Shown here: piece after piece, positions 1-6,922 of the stretch
How the letters are laid out: the number at the start of each line of letters is the position of its first letter
Numbering within the stretch: position 1 is the stretch's first letter
DNA from: Chloroflexota bacterium
Lineage (GTDB): Bacteria > Chloroflexota > Anaerolineae > Anaerolineales > VGOW01
DNA length: 37,617 nucleotides
Reading direction: 5' to 3'
Assembly (NCBI GenBank): GCA_016875735.1
Contig: VGOW01000036.1
Span: 1 to 37,617 of the forward strand
Made by a program: the position numbers and the translations under genes
The notes under the pieces: model-generated
The model's database searches: none
What the model was told of the DNA's origin: nothing
Seen by the model: the letters and a program-made list of their open reading frames with translations, nothing else

Positions 1-13
1 GAGTAAGGAGTAA

Positions 14-1411
14 TTACAACTCCCCTCTAAACGCCCTCGCCAGCACCGCCTGATCCACTTTCTCCGCCCGCCGCCGCGCCGCCTCCACCGCCCGCTCAAT
101 CGCCTCCGCCTGCGCAAACAGACCCTCGATTTTGGCGACGATGCGAATTTGCTCGGCAAATGGGGCGACTGCTATCGGACACAATCTCACGTCCGCAATA
201 TTTACTCCTTTTACAGCTACGCCTCGCGCCACGGCCTTGAAGTAATTTTGGGTAAGAGTTGAACGCACATGCATGGCAACGTACCGTCTGTCCATCAATT
301 CACTTACCGCAAGTCTCGCTGTATCTTGAGTGATATTCGCTCCTTCAAGTTCAGGTGGAACTTCTGCTACTCGGCCATAGGTGCCTCGTATTGCAAGCAG
401 AAGGTCGCCGGGAGTTAACGATGCTCGCGCATATTGAGCGGCGATCTCTTTTGATGTTCGGTGCAAGGATGAGATATTGATCCTGTCGTCTTTGATGTCT
501 TTCACCTTTACGTAGAGCACCCCGTCAGGAACGTTCTCCTTGGGCATAAGGATCCCATAACAGATTACTCGGACTGCGCTGGTAAGCTCTTCAAGGGTAG
601 CCCAACACCACCCCTCCGGCAACTCCGGCAACCCGCTCGTGCTCGGCGGACCCGGCTCCACATACTTTTTACTCTTTACTCCATTATTCCTTATTTCCCG
701 CCGTTCCTCCCGTATCCGTTCCAACAGCACCGACGCCGGCTCATCGCCTGGATCGCGCCCGGTCAGTTCGCCGCGAAAGGCCTTGGCCAGCACCGACTGC
801 CGGAAGCGTTTGAGCAGGGCAGGCACTTTATCCAGCGCCTCGCGCGCCGTGCGGCTCTCGGAAAGCAGGCGTTCGATTTTTTCGACGAGGCGGTGTTGTT
901 CGGGGAGTGGAGGAAGGGGTAATTCTTGTGAGAGATATTCACTGGTTTTGAGATTTCGTAACCCGGCTGTATCTTGCGCCATACTACGGCGGTCAGCCTC
1001 GGCTTTTGCTCCCGCTAGAAAGTGAAAGAGATATTTAGGCTGAATACGCTCACTGTCTGGCCGTAGGCGCATCGTAAAGTTTGAGCAAAGATAGGTTTGT
1101 CCATCGGGGCTTCCTTCAAAGAGAGCAGGCAAGCCGACTAGGTGAGGGCTGCCGCTCGACTTGCTAACAATGATGTCTCCTGGTTGCAAGGCAGCTGACC
1201 TCGCCACTTCATCTGAAATCTCGCAACGCGCGACTTCAGAAAAATCCAATTTGCTGCCTCGCATATTGGTTGAGCGTAAAACGGGATATCCTTTCCCGTT
1301 TTCGACTTCCGGCCCCCACACTCCACCACGGTGGCTTTCCAAAACAGACTTGAGAGTTACCATCGCCCACCCGTCCGGCAACTCCCCCCACTCTTGCAAG
1401 TCGTCGTTCAC
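14..1411 (-). CDS. hsdS: Type I restriction-modification specificity subunit HsdS
   Basis: DNA-recognition subunit that directs the HsdM/HsdR complex to a bipartite target. The 465-residue protein has the classic two-half design: a target-recognition domain at about 10-165 (LPDGWAMVTL), a conserved helical spacer at 166-216 with LPPLPEQHRLVEKIE, a second recognition domain at about 262-410 (LPEGWCWATL) and a second spacer at 415-465. The two spacers end in near-identical peptides, QSVLAKAFRGEL and QAVLARAFRGEL, an internal duplication typical of HsdS. The start overlaps the stop of the DUF559 gene by ATGA, so it is last in the operon. Which DNA sequence it recognises cannot be read from the sequence. 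The first 13 bases of the window lie past the stop and show nothing except GAGTAAG repeats. Confidence 0.95.
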   Translation of the reverse strand: MNDDLQEWGELPDGWAMVTLKSVLESHRGGVWGPEVENGKGYPVLRSTNMRGSKLDFSEVARCEISDEVARSAALQPGDIIVSKSSGSPHLVGLPALFEGSPDGQTYLCSNFTMRLRPDSERIQPKYLFHFLAGAKAEADRRSMAQDTAGLRNLKTSEYLSQELPLPPLPEQHRLVEKIERLLSESRTAREALDKVPALLKRFRQSVLAKAFRGELTGRDPGDEPASVLLERIREERREIRNNGVKSKKYVEPGPPSTSGLPELPEGWCWATLEELTSAVRVICYGILMPKENVPDGVLYVKVKDIKDDRINISSLHRTSKEIAAQYARASLTPGDLLLAIRGTYGRVAEVPPELEGANITQDTARLAVSELMDRRYVAMHVRSTLTQNYFKAVARGVAVKGVNIADVRLCPIAVAPFAEQIRIVAKIEGLFAQAEAIERAVEAARRRAEKVDQAVLARAFRGEL

Positions 1412-1821
1412 CCCTCACCCCCTGCCCCCTCTCCCGACGGAGAAGCGCATCGGGAGAGGGGGGAGGGTGCGGCGGCGAGGATGCGGCGCAGAACGTGTGG
1501 CAGGTTGTTCTCAACTTCCGCATTTGTGAAGCGCAAAACCTGGACACCGCGTTGGGTCAGAAATTCGGCTCGAGCGGCGTCGTGCGCGGCAACAGCGGGG
1601 GCGGCATGAATCCCCCCATCGAGTTCAACCGCCAGCAATCGTTCGGCGCAGAAAAAGTCCAGCACAAATTGGGCATATGGATGTTGCCGCCGAAACTTGA
1701 GGCCACCCAACTGCCGGTCGCGGAGAGCGGCCCACAACCTTTCCTCGGCCGGAGTCATTTCGCGGCGCAGGCTCCGCGCTTTAGCAATCGTTTTGGCGAA
1801 AGCCGGGCCTTTCTTTTTCAT
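1408..1821 (-). CDS. DUF559-family (Vsr-like) endonuclease inserted between hsdM and hsdS
   Basis: A 137-residue protein of the DUF559 family, related to very-short-patch-repair and PD-(D/E)XK nucleases. Visible family motifs are RREMTPAEERLWAALRDRQL near residue 15-35, FRRQHPY, then FVLDFFCAERLLAVELDGG, where the Asp and Glu-x-Asp residues are the likely metal ligands, and VLRFTNAEVENNL near 95. It overlaps hsdM upstream and hsdS downstream by ATGA. The last ~22 residues (SPLSRCASPSGEGAGGEG) are not family sequence: they are translated from a GC-rich hairpin repeat that also supplies the stop codon. Its function in the operon is unknown; DNA nicking or repair linked to the restriction system is inference. 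Confidence 0.85.
   Translation of the reverse strand: MKKKGPAFAKTIAKARSLRREMTPAEERLWAALRDRQLGGLKFRRQHPYAQFVLDFFCAERLLAVELDGGIHAAPAVAAHDAARAEFLTQRGVQVLRFTNAEVENNLPHVLRRILAAAPSPLSRCASPSGEGAGGEG
1412..1467. repeat. GC-rich hairpin repeat, copy 1 (end of DUF559 gene)
   Basis: Perfect 12-bp inverted repeat CCCCTCTCCCGA (1426-1437) and TCGGGAGAGGGG (1450-1461) around a 12-base loop, flanked by CCCTCACCCCC-type arms. It codes for the C-terminus of the DUF559 protein. Confidence 0.85.
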
Positions 1822-3341
1822 CCCTCACCCCCTTCTCCCCTCTCCCGACGACGCATTTGTTTTTTGTCGTCGGGAGAGGGGCCGGGGGTGAGGGCCGCCG
1901 CCAACTCATTCAGCGCATCCAGCGCCGTCTCCAAATGCGTCACCGCCTCGCCCACCAAATCTTCCGGCTCCGGCAGGTCGTCGGGGTCTTCGAGGCTTTC
2001 GTCTTTCAACCAGAAGATGTCGAGGTTGTCGTCACGGTCGGCGATGTCCTTGCGGGAGAAGCATTTCCAGCGGTCGGTCTCGGCCCTCACCCCCCGGCCC
2101 CCTCTCCCGACGCTCTCCTTCGACTGCGTTTCACTCCGCTCAGGATGCGCGTCAGGAGAGGGGGAGCCGAAGGCGGGGGTGAGGCCAAAATAACATCTCT
2201 CAAAGTCCTCAAAATACTTCGCCGTCAGCCCGTTGCGCTTCGTCACCTTCTCGACGTTCGTCCGCAGGTCGTAAATCCAAACCGAGTCAGTCTTCCAGCC
2301 TTTGTCGAAGAAAAGCACGTTGGCCTTGACGCCGGCCGAGTAAGGAGTAAAGGTGCCGACCGGCAGGCGCAGAATCGTATGCAGGCGGCAATCTTCCATG
2401 AGCAATTGGCGCACGTCGCGCCCGGCGTGGTCTTCGAACAGCACGTTGTCGGGCAGGACCATCGCCGCGCGCCCGCCCGGTTTGAGGATCGTCAGCACGT
2501 GCTGGATGAAATTCAATTGCTTGTTGCTCGTCGCCACGGTGAAGTCGTCGCGGTTGGGCACGTCGCCGCCGCCCTTCGTCCCAAAGGGCGGGTTGGTGAG
2601 GATGCAGTTGTAAAGGCGGCCACCCGCGCCCTCGGCAATCGAGTCGCCGTAATGAATGTCGCCCTCGATCCCGTGCAGGTACAAATTCATCAGCGCCAGC
2701 CGCCGCGTCTCCAGCACGATCTCGCCGCCCGAAAGTGTCCCGCGCCTCAGCCGCTTCTGCTCCTCGCGCGCCAGCGCCTTGCCCCGCTGATGCAGATTCC
2801 ATTCGGCGGCCCCGATCAGAAAGCCGCCCGTTCCGCAGGCCGGGTCGTGGATGGTGTAGTCGGGGCTCCCGCCGAGGTCGGGCCGCACGCAGCGCACGAT
2901 GGCGCGAATGGCCTCGCGCGGGGTGAAGTATTGGCCGGCGCCTTTCTGCTCGGCGGCGTACTTTTGCAGCAGGCCCTCGTAGGCCTCGGCCTTCAAGTCC
3001 ACGTCGAGTTCGGCCCACTCAGTTTCGTTGATGAGCAGGATCAATTTCTTGAGATTGACCGGCTCGCGGAATTTGGACAGTGACCCGGCGAAAATATCGC
3101 CGAGCAGATCTTTCTCCTTGCCGAGTTTGTTGAGCGTGGCCTGATAGTGATCGGTCAGATCCGTGCCCGACCGGTCGAGCAAACCCGCCCAGCCGAACCC
3201 TTTGGGTACCGCCGCGCCCTTCTCGTCGGCCAGCTTCAAGAAGAGCAGGTAGGTCAACTGCTCGATGTAATCGCCGTAGTTGATCCCATCGTGGCGGAGT
3301 GTGTTGCAAAAGCCCCAGAGCTTTTGGACGACGTCGGTCAT
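1818..3341 (-). CDS. hsdM: Type I restriction-modification DNA methyltransferase HsdM
   Basis: N6-adenine methyltransferase subunit that transfers a methyl group from S-adenosylmethionine within the HsdS-chosen site. The 507-residue protein has the HsdM N-terminal helical domain (VQKLWGFCNTLRHDGI, residues 5-20; YLLFLKLADE), the AdoMet motif DPACGTGGF at 166-174 and the catalytic motif IV NPPFG at 250-254. It starts 3 bases after the vapC stop and overlaps the DUF559 start by ATGA. Two stretches are repeat-derived: about residues 384-418 (PSPDAHPERSETQSKESVGR and neighbours) and the last ~22 residues (PGPSPDDKKQMRRRERGEGG). Both read through in frame. The catalytic core looks intact, so the enzyme is probably active, though the effect of the inserted peptides is unknown. 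Confidence 0.95.
   Translation of the reverse strand: MTDVVQKLWGFCNTLRHDGINYGDYIEQLTYLLFLKLADEKGAAVPKGFGWAGLLDRSGTDLTDHYQATLNKLGKEKDLLGDIFAGSLSKFREPVNLKKLILLINETEWAELDVDLKAEAYEGLLQKYAAEQKGAGQYFTPREAIRAIVRCVRPDLGGSPDYTIHDPACGTGGFLIGAAEWNLHQRGKALAREEQKRLRRGTLSGGEIVLETRRLALMNLYLHGIEGDIHYGDSIAEGAGGRLYNCILTNPPFGTKGGGDVPNRDDFTVATSNKQLNFIQHVLTILKPGGRAAMVLPDNVLFEDHAGRDVRQLLMEDCRLHTILRLPVGTFTPYSAGVKANVLFFDKGWKTDSVWIYDLRTNVEKVTKRNGLTAKYFEDFERCYFGLTPAFGSPSPDAHPERSETQSKESVGRGGRGVRAETDRWKCFSRKDIADRDDNLDIFWLKDESLEDPDDLPEPEDLVGEAVTHLETALDALNELAAALTPGPSPDDKKQMRRRERGEGGEG
1824..1894. repeat. GC-rich hairpin repeat, copy 2 (end of hsdM)
   Basis: Perfect 16-bp inverted repeat CCCCTCTCCCGACGAC (1837-1852) and GTCGTCGGGAGAGGGG (1866-1881), with outer arms CCCTCACCCCC / GGGGGTGAGGG. 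It encodes the HsdM C-terminus and borders the ATGA that joins hsdM to the DUF559 gene. Confidence 0.88.
2083..2186. repeat. GC-rich hairpin repeat, copy 3 (inside hsdM)
   Basis: Outer arms GGCCCTCACCCCC and GGGGGTGAGGCC and inner arms CCCCCTCTCC / GGAGAGGGGG enclose a second small repeat (CTCCTTCGACTGCG...CTCAGGATG). The whole block is in frame within hsdM and adds about 34 residues. Confidence 0.8.
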
Positions 3342-3344
3342 GGC

Positions 3345-3782
3345 CTATTCCAGCGTCTCCGGCCAGACGTTCATGCCGTCGCGCCCCGCCGCCTGCCACA
3401 GGTCACGGTCAAAGGTCGCCATCGTCACCGTCTCGGCCAACCTCTCTTGCCATGACAGGGCGCAGGCCAAATGAACGGCGTCGTAGCCGCGCAAGCCGTG
3501 TTCCCAGGCCAAATCATCAGCCTGGATAACAATAGACTCGGACACCTCCACGCCGACCAAACTGGGCCATTCTGATCGGAATGACTGACGGGCCAGGAGC
3601 GCCGCCTCGCGCGTTAACCAGTTCATGCGCCCCGCTTTGGCAATGGCCGCCGAGACTTCTGCTCGGCTGATTAGGCTGGTGCCCATCACGCTCGCTTGAG
3701 CGATGAGTGAATTAACCCGAGCGGACTCAGCCTCGCTAAGATAGCGTTTGACGAGCGCGCTCGAGTCAAAATAGACGATCAT
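3345..3782 (-). CDS. vapC: PIN-domain ribonuclease toxin, VapC-like
   Basis: A 145-residue PIN-domain protein, the toxin half of a type II toxin-antitoxin pair; family members cleave RNA using a metal bound by acidic residues. The expected acidic residues are visible: MIVYFDSSALVKRY (Asp6), SRAEVSAAI (Glu near 42), LRGYDAVHLACAL (Asp near 100) and TFDRDLW (Asp near 120). The start overlaps the stop of the antitoxin gene by ATGA, and hsdM begins 3 bases after its stop (TAGGCCATG). The pair is therefore embedded in the restriction operon rather than next to it. The RNA target is unknown. Confidence 0.92.
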   Translation of the reverse strand: MIVYFDSSALVKRYLSEAESARVNSLIAQASVMGTSLISRAEVSAAIAKAGRMNWLTREAALLARQSFRSEWPSLVGVEVSESIVIQADDLAWEHGLRGYDAVHLACALSWQERLAETVTMATFDRDLWQAAGRDGMNVWPETLE

Positions 3783-4054
3783 CGGCGATCCTCAATAATG
3801 AGTTGGGCCACCGAATAGCCCTCTTTGACCTTCGCCACAGGCTTCATCGGCTTGAGCTTTTTGCCGTTCCAACGGATCAGCCCGGCCCGCCGCATGGCTT
3901 CCAGTTTTTCTTCCACCGTTTGTTCGGCCGGGCTGAGCTGCGCCACCGCCTTTCCGTGTTCAGTGATCACGACCGTCCGCCCGGCTTTCACCTGCCGCAG
4001 ATATTTGCTCAATTGTGACTTGAGTTCACGCACGCCAACCGTCAGCTCTGCCAT
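3779..4054 (-). CDS. Phd/YefM-type antitoxin paired with VapC
   Basis: A 91-residue antitoxin. The N-terminus MAELTVGVRELKSQLSKYLR and VVITEHGKAVAQLSP match the Phd/YefM DNA-binding fold, which binds as a dimer to an operator and represses its own operon. The C-terminal half, rich in charged residues (LEAMRRAGLIRWNGKKLKPM), is the expected toxin-binding part. A good SD (AGGAGG on the minus strand, 4061-4066) lies 6 bases before the ATG, unlike the coupled genes downstream. A 9-bp inverted repeat around the promoter fits an autoregulated operator. Confidence 0.9.
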   Translation of the reverse strand: MAELTVGVRELKSQLSKYLRQVKAGRTVVITEHGKAVAQLSPAEQTVEEKLEAMRRAGLIRWNGKKLKPMKPVAKVKEGYSVAQLIIEDRR

Positions 4055-4076
4055 GTTCGGCCTCCTGAAATAAAAT

Positions 4077-4104
4077 GTGGCTACATTATATCATATGTAG
4101 CCAC
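4077..4104 (-). promoter_or_regulatory. Operator/promoter of the antitoxin-vapC-hsdM segment
   Basis: Perfect inverted repeat GTGGCTACA (4077-4085) and TGTAGCCAC (4096-4104) with a 10-base spacer. On the minus strand an extended -10 box TGATATAAT lies at 4093-4085 inside the palindrome, giving a predicted start near 4078 and a short leader with AGGAGG. A repressor bound here would cover the -10 box; the antitoxin is the obvious candidate. Confidence 0.8.
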
Positions 4105-4112
4105 GCCGATTC

Positions 4113-6806
4113 TCACGCCGCAATGGCTTCGTTCAGCCTCAGTATGATTTCTTCCAGCGCCCCGCCAAAATCGCTGTTCACCCGGTTCCACGTCGCGCCC
4201 GCGTTCTGAAACTCGATCAACTCGAAATCGTCCCGCTCAATCGTCAGGTTGGCGATGAGATGCCGGCGGATCAACTCGAACCACTTCAGCTGCGGCGGCG
4301 TCAGTTCGCGCGGGGCGCGGCCATCTCCCACCCGCGCCATCGCCCGATCCACGCGCTGTTCCGCCGACATGAGCGGGTCGCCCTCCGCGGCGTGGTGCAC
4401 GATGGAAATAATGTCGGCCAGTTCGTGCTGATAGGCGCGGCGCAGGTTCTCTTCGGTGAACCGCTCCGGCTGTGTCTGCAACTTCTGGCGCAGTTCGGCC
4501 AGCGCGTTCGTGCTCCAGTCGCGGGGCCGGTCGAGCAGAATGCGGATGGCTTCGATCTGCGCCGGGTTCTCGCGCACGAATTGGCTGAAGGCTGTGAGGT
4601 AGTCGCCCGGCTTCAACGCCCGCCCATCCGCCGTGCGAAACACAATTTCCGAAGTTACGCTGTCCACTGCTTCCAGCGCTTCGATGAACGTGCGCTTTGG
4701 GCGCGGGTACTTTTCGAGAAAGGCGAGGAAGTTCGGGTCGCGGAGAACCGCCATCGTCGGCGCCCATTCGGAATCGAGCCGCCGGGCGAGCGAGGCGGCA
4801 AACGCGCCGATGTCGCCGTCGGGAACGAATTGCTTTGCCATCTCGCGCCCTTCCGCCGAAACGGTCTTCGCCACCCGCTGCAACCGTTTCACCAGAACCC
4901 GAACATTGTATTCGCGGTCTTCGTTGTTGTAGATCGCCTCGACAATTTCCCGGTTGGGGCGAGTCGGTTTGGCCGGCGGCTCGACCGTGAACTCGCTGGC
5001 CTGGCGGAAGTATTCGAGCACGCCGACCGCGTCGAAGACGATGAAGTGTGTCTTGTTGATGGGCGGATGCAATCGCGTCCCGCGTCCCAGCATCTGCTCG
5101 AAGAGGATGCGTGATTTGACGGGGCGGAGAAACACAATCGCTTCGAGCGCGGGGATGTCCACGCCGGTGGAGAGCAAATCCACCGTGACCACGATGCCCG
5201 GTTCGGGCCGGTTGCGGAACTGGCGAATCTTTTGCAGGGGCCGGTCTACGCTCGGCGAGCCGGTAATCTTCTGCACGAAGTCGTCGCCGCGCCCGAACTC
5301 GTCGCGCAGAAAGTTCACCAGTTGATCGGCGTGCGAGCGGTGCGGCAGGTCGTTTTCGGCGAAAACGAGCGTCTTGGGGAAGCGGCCCGTTTGCTCTTCG
5401 TGCTCGCGCAGATACTTCGCCAGCTCGCTCACAATCTTGCGGTCGCGGTCGGGCGCAGTCCAATCTTGCTCCAGCGTTTCAGGCGGCAGATCGCGTTCGT
5501 CCTCCACAAAGTCCAGCCGGAGTTGGCCGGTCTGCGTATCGCGCAGGCCCACTTCTTCGCCCTCGCGCAGGAAGTAGCCGCGCAGGGTGATGTCGGAATG
5601 GATGAGCACCGGGTCGTAATCCACCAGAAAGCCGTCGGCGACCGCGCGTTGGATGCCGTACTCGTAGATGGGCTTGCCGAAGTAGGCGCTGGTGTGCGCC
5701 GCCGGGGTGGCCGTCAACCCGATCTTGATTCCGTCGAAGTGATCGAGCGCCTCGCGCCATTTGCTGTCTTCGGAAGATGTGTACCCCCGATGACATTCGT
5801 CGGCAACGATCACATCGAAAGCATGAATCGGGATCGGCAATGGGGAGGCGTCTGACTCGTCGTCTCGTTCACTCCATCCGGCATCTTCCGGCGGCCCAAA
5901 TAGATTGATTCGCATCCGCTGGATGGTGCAGACGTAAACGAAGGCATGGCGGCCGCCCGGCTCGGTGAGATACGTCTCCGGCAGCACCTTCGGGTCGAAC
6001 TTGAACTCGCCGTCTTCCAAATCTTCGCGCCTGAAGCGCTGGCTGTATACTTCGTAAATCTTGTCGAACTTCAGCCCCGGCGCCGGCTCGTAGGCCGCCA
6101 GTGCGCCCACCGCCTGCGCCGCCAGCGCCCGCCGATCAACCAGAAACAGCACCCGCTTTGCATACCCGGACTTCATCAGCCGGTAGATGGCGGCAATCGT
6201 CATCCGCGTTTTGCCGGTTCCGGTTGCCATCGCGGCCAGCATCTGCCGTTTGCCATTGCGGATGTTGTTCTCGATGGCGGCAATCGCCTCGCGCTGGTAA
6301 TAGCGGTCGGGATCGGCGATGGCGTTGGAGCGCAGCCACAAATCGGCGGCGGCCAGATCGCGCGCCAGAAATTCGCGGAGCGCGCCGGGCGTGTGGAAGC
6401 GCGCAATCTTGTGCGTGCGCGCGAGCGGGTCGCGCAGGTCGCAGGAGTAGATCAGTTTGCCGTTGGTGGAGTAGATGAAGGGGATGCGATACCCTTGCGG
6501 GCCGAAGTGAAAAGGACTGCCGGCCAGAGCGCGGGCGTAGCGTTTGGCCTGCTCGACCACGTTCTGCGGACCGACTTCCAGTTTCTTGGCTTCGACATCG
6601 GCGACGGGCCTGCCGTCGAGGAAGAGGAGATAATCGGCCGGGCCGCTGTCGGTGGGATATTCTTCGACCGCATCGGCGTTGGCGCGGTCACCGCCCTGCC
6701 AGCGAGCAAGCGGCACCACACGCCAACCGGCATCGGTGAGGGCGCGGTCGATCAGTTGTTTCCGGGTAGCGCGCTCGCTAAACTGTGCCAAATGGCCCCC
6801 TAACAT
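4113..6806 (-). CDS. hsdR: Type I restriction enzyme HsdR (EcoR124-like nuclease/translocase)
   Basis: DNA-translocating and cleaving subunit, 897 residues. An N-terminal PD-(D/E)XK nuclease is visible as PADYLLFLDGRPVADVEAKK (Asp58, Glu72-x-Lys74). The superfamily 2 motor follows: Walker A ATGTGKT at 194-200, DECH box at 336-339, GLTATP at 363-368 and QMLGRGTRL near 600. The C-terminus (about 760-897) matches the EcoEI-type R-subunit C-terminal domain. It is upstream of the toxin-antitoxin genes, whose operator begins 9 bases after its stop codon. No purine-rich SD precedes the ATG; a short palindrome GGGTC-6-GACCC lies at 6812-6827. All motor and nuclease residues look intact. Confidence 0.95.
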   Translation of the reverse strand: MLGGHLAQFSERATRKQLIDRALTDAGWRVVPLARWQGGDRANADAVEEYPTDSGPADYLLFLDGRPVADVEAKKLEVGPQNVVEQAKRYARALAGSPFHFGPQGYRIPFIYSTNGKLIYSCDLRDPLARTHKIARFHTPGALREFLARDLAAADLWLRSNAIADPDRYYQREAIAAIENNIRNGKRQMLAAMATGTGKTRMTIAAIYRLMKSGYAKRVLFLVDRRALAAQAVGALAAYEPAPGLKFDKIYEVYSQRFRREDLEDGEFKFDPKVLPETYLTEPGGRHAFVYVCTIQRMRINLFGPPEDAGWSERDDESDASPLPIPIHAFDVIVADECHRGYTSSEDSKWREALDHFDGIKIGLTATPAAHTSAYFGKPIYEYGIQRAVADGFLVDYDPVLIHSDITLRGYFLREGEEVGLRDTQTGQLRLDFVEDERDLPPETLEQDWTAPDRDRKIVSELAKYLREHEEQTGRFPKTLVFAENDLPHRSHADQLVNFLRDEFGRGDDFVQKITGSPSVDRPLQKIRQFRNRPEPGIVVTVDLLSTGVDIPALEAIVFLRPVKSRILFEQMLGRGTRLHPPINKTHFIVFDAVGVLEYFRQASEFTVEPPAKPTRPNREIVEAIYNNEDREYNVRVLVKRLQRVAKTVSAEGREMAKQFVPDGDIGAFAASLARRLDSEWAPTMAVLRDPNFLAFLEKYPRPKRTFIEALEAVDSVTSEIVFRTADGRALKPGDYLTAFSQFVRENPAQIEAIRILLDRPRDWSTNALAELRQKLQTQPERFTEENLRRAYQHELADIISIVHHAAEGDPLMSAEQRVDRAMARVGDGRAPRELTPPQLKWFELIRRHLIANLTIERDDFELIEFQNAGATWNRVNSDFGGALEEIILRLNEAIAA

Positions 6807-6922
6807 GGAAGGGGTCTATTGTGACCCGATGCCGTTACTCATCAGCATCGAACCACGCAGGTAGTTTAGCCGCGCCGTCTTTCCCTGTCAAACATTATTC
6901 ATCTCGAGCAGGGCGCAACAAC

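Noticed and set aside
1857-3083. A 408-codon plus-strand frame opposite hsdM
   Set aside because: Shadow of hsdM; His/Gln/Arg-rich composition without motifs.
6812-6827. GGGTC-6-GACCC as a controller-protein box for hsdR
   Set aside because: Arms of only 5 bp and no controller gene in the operon; too weak to list.
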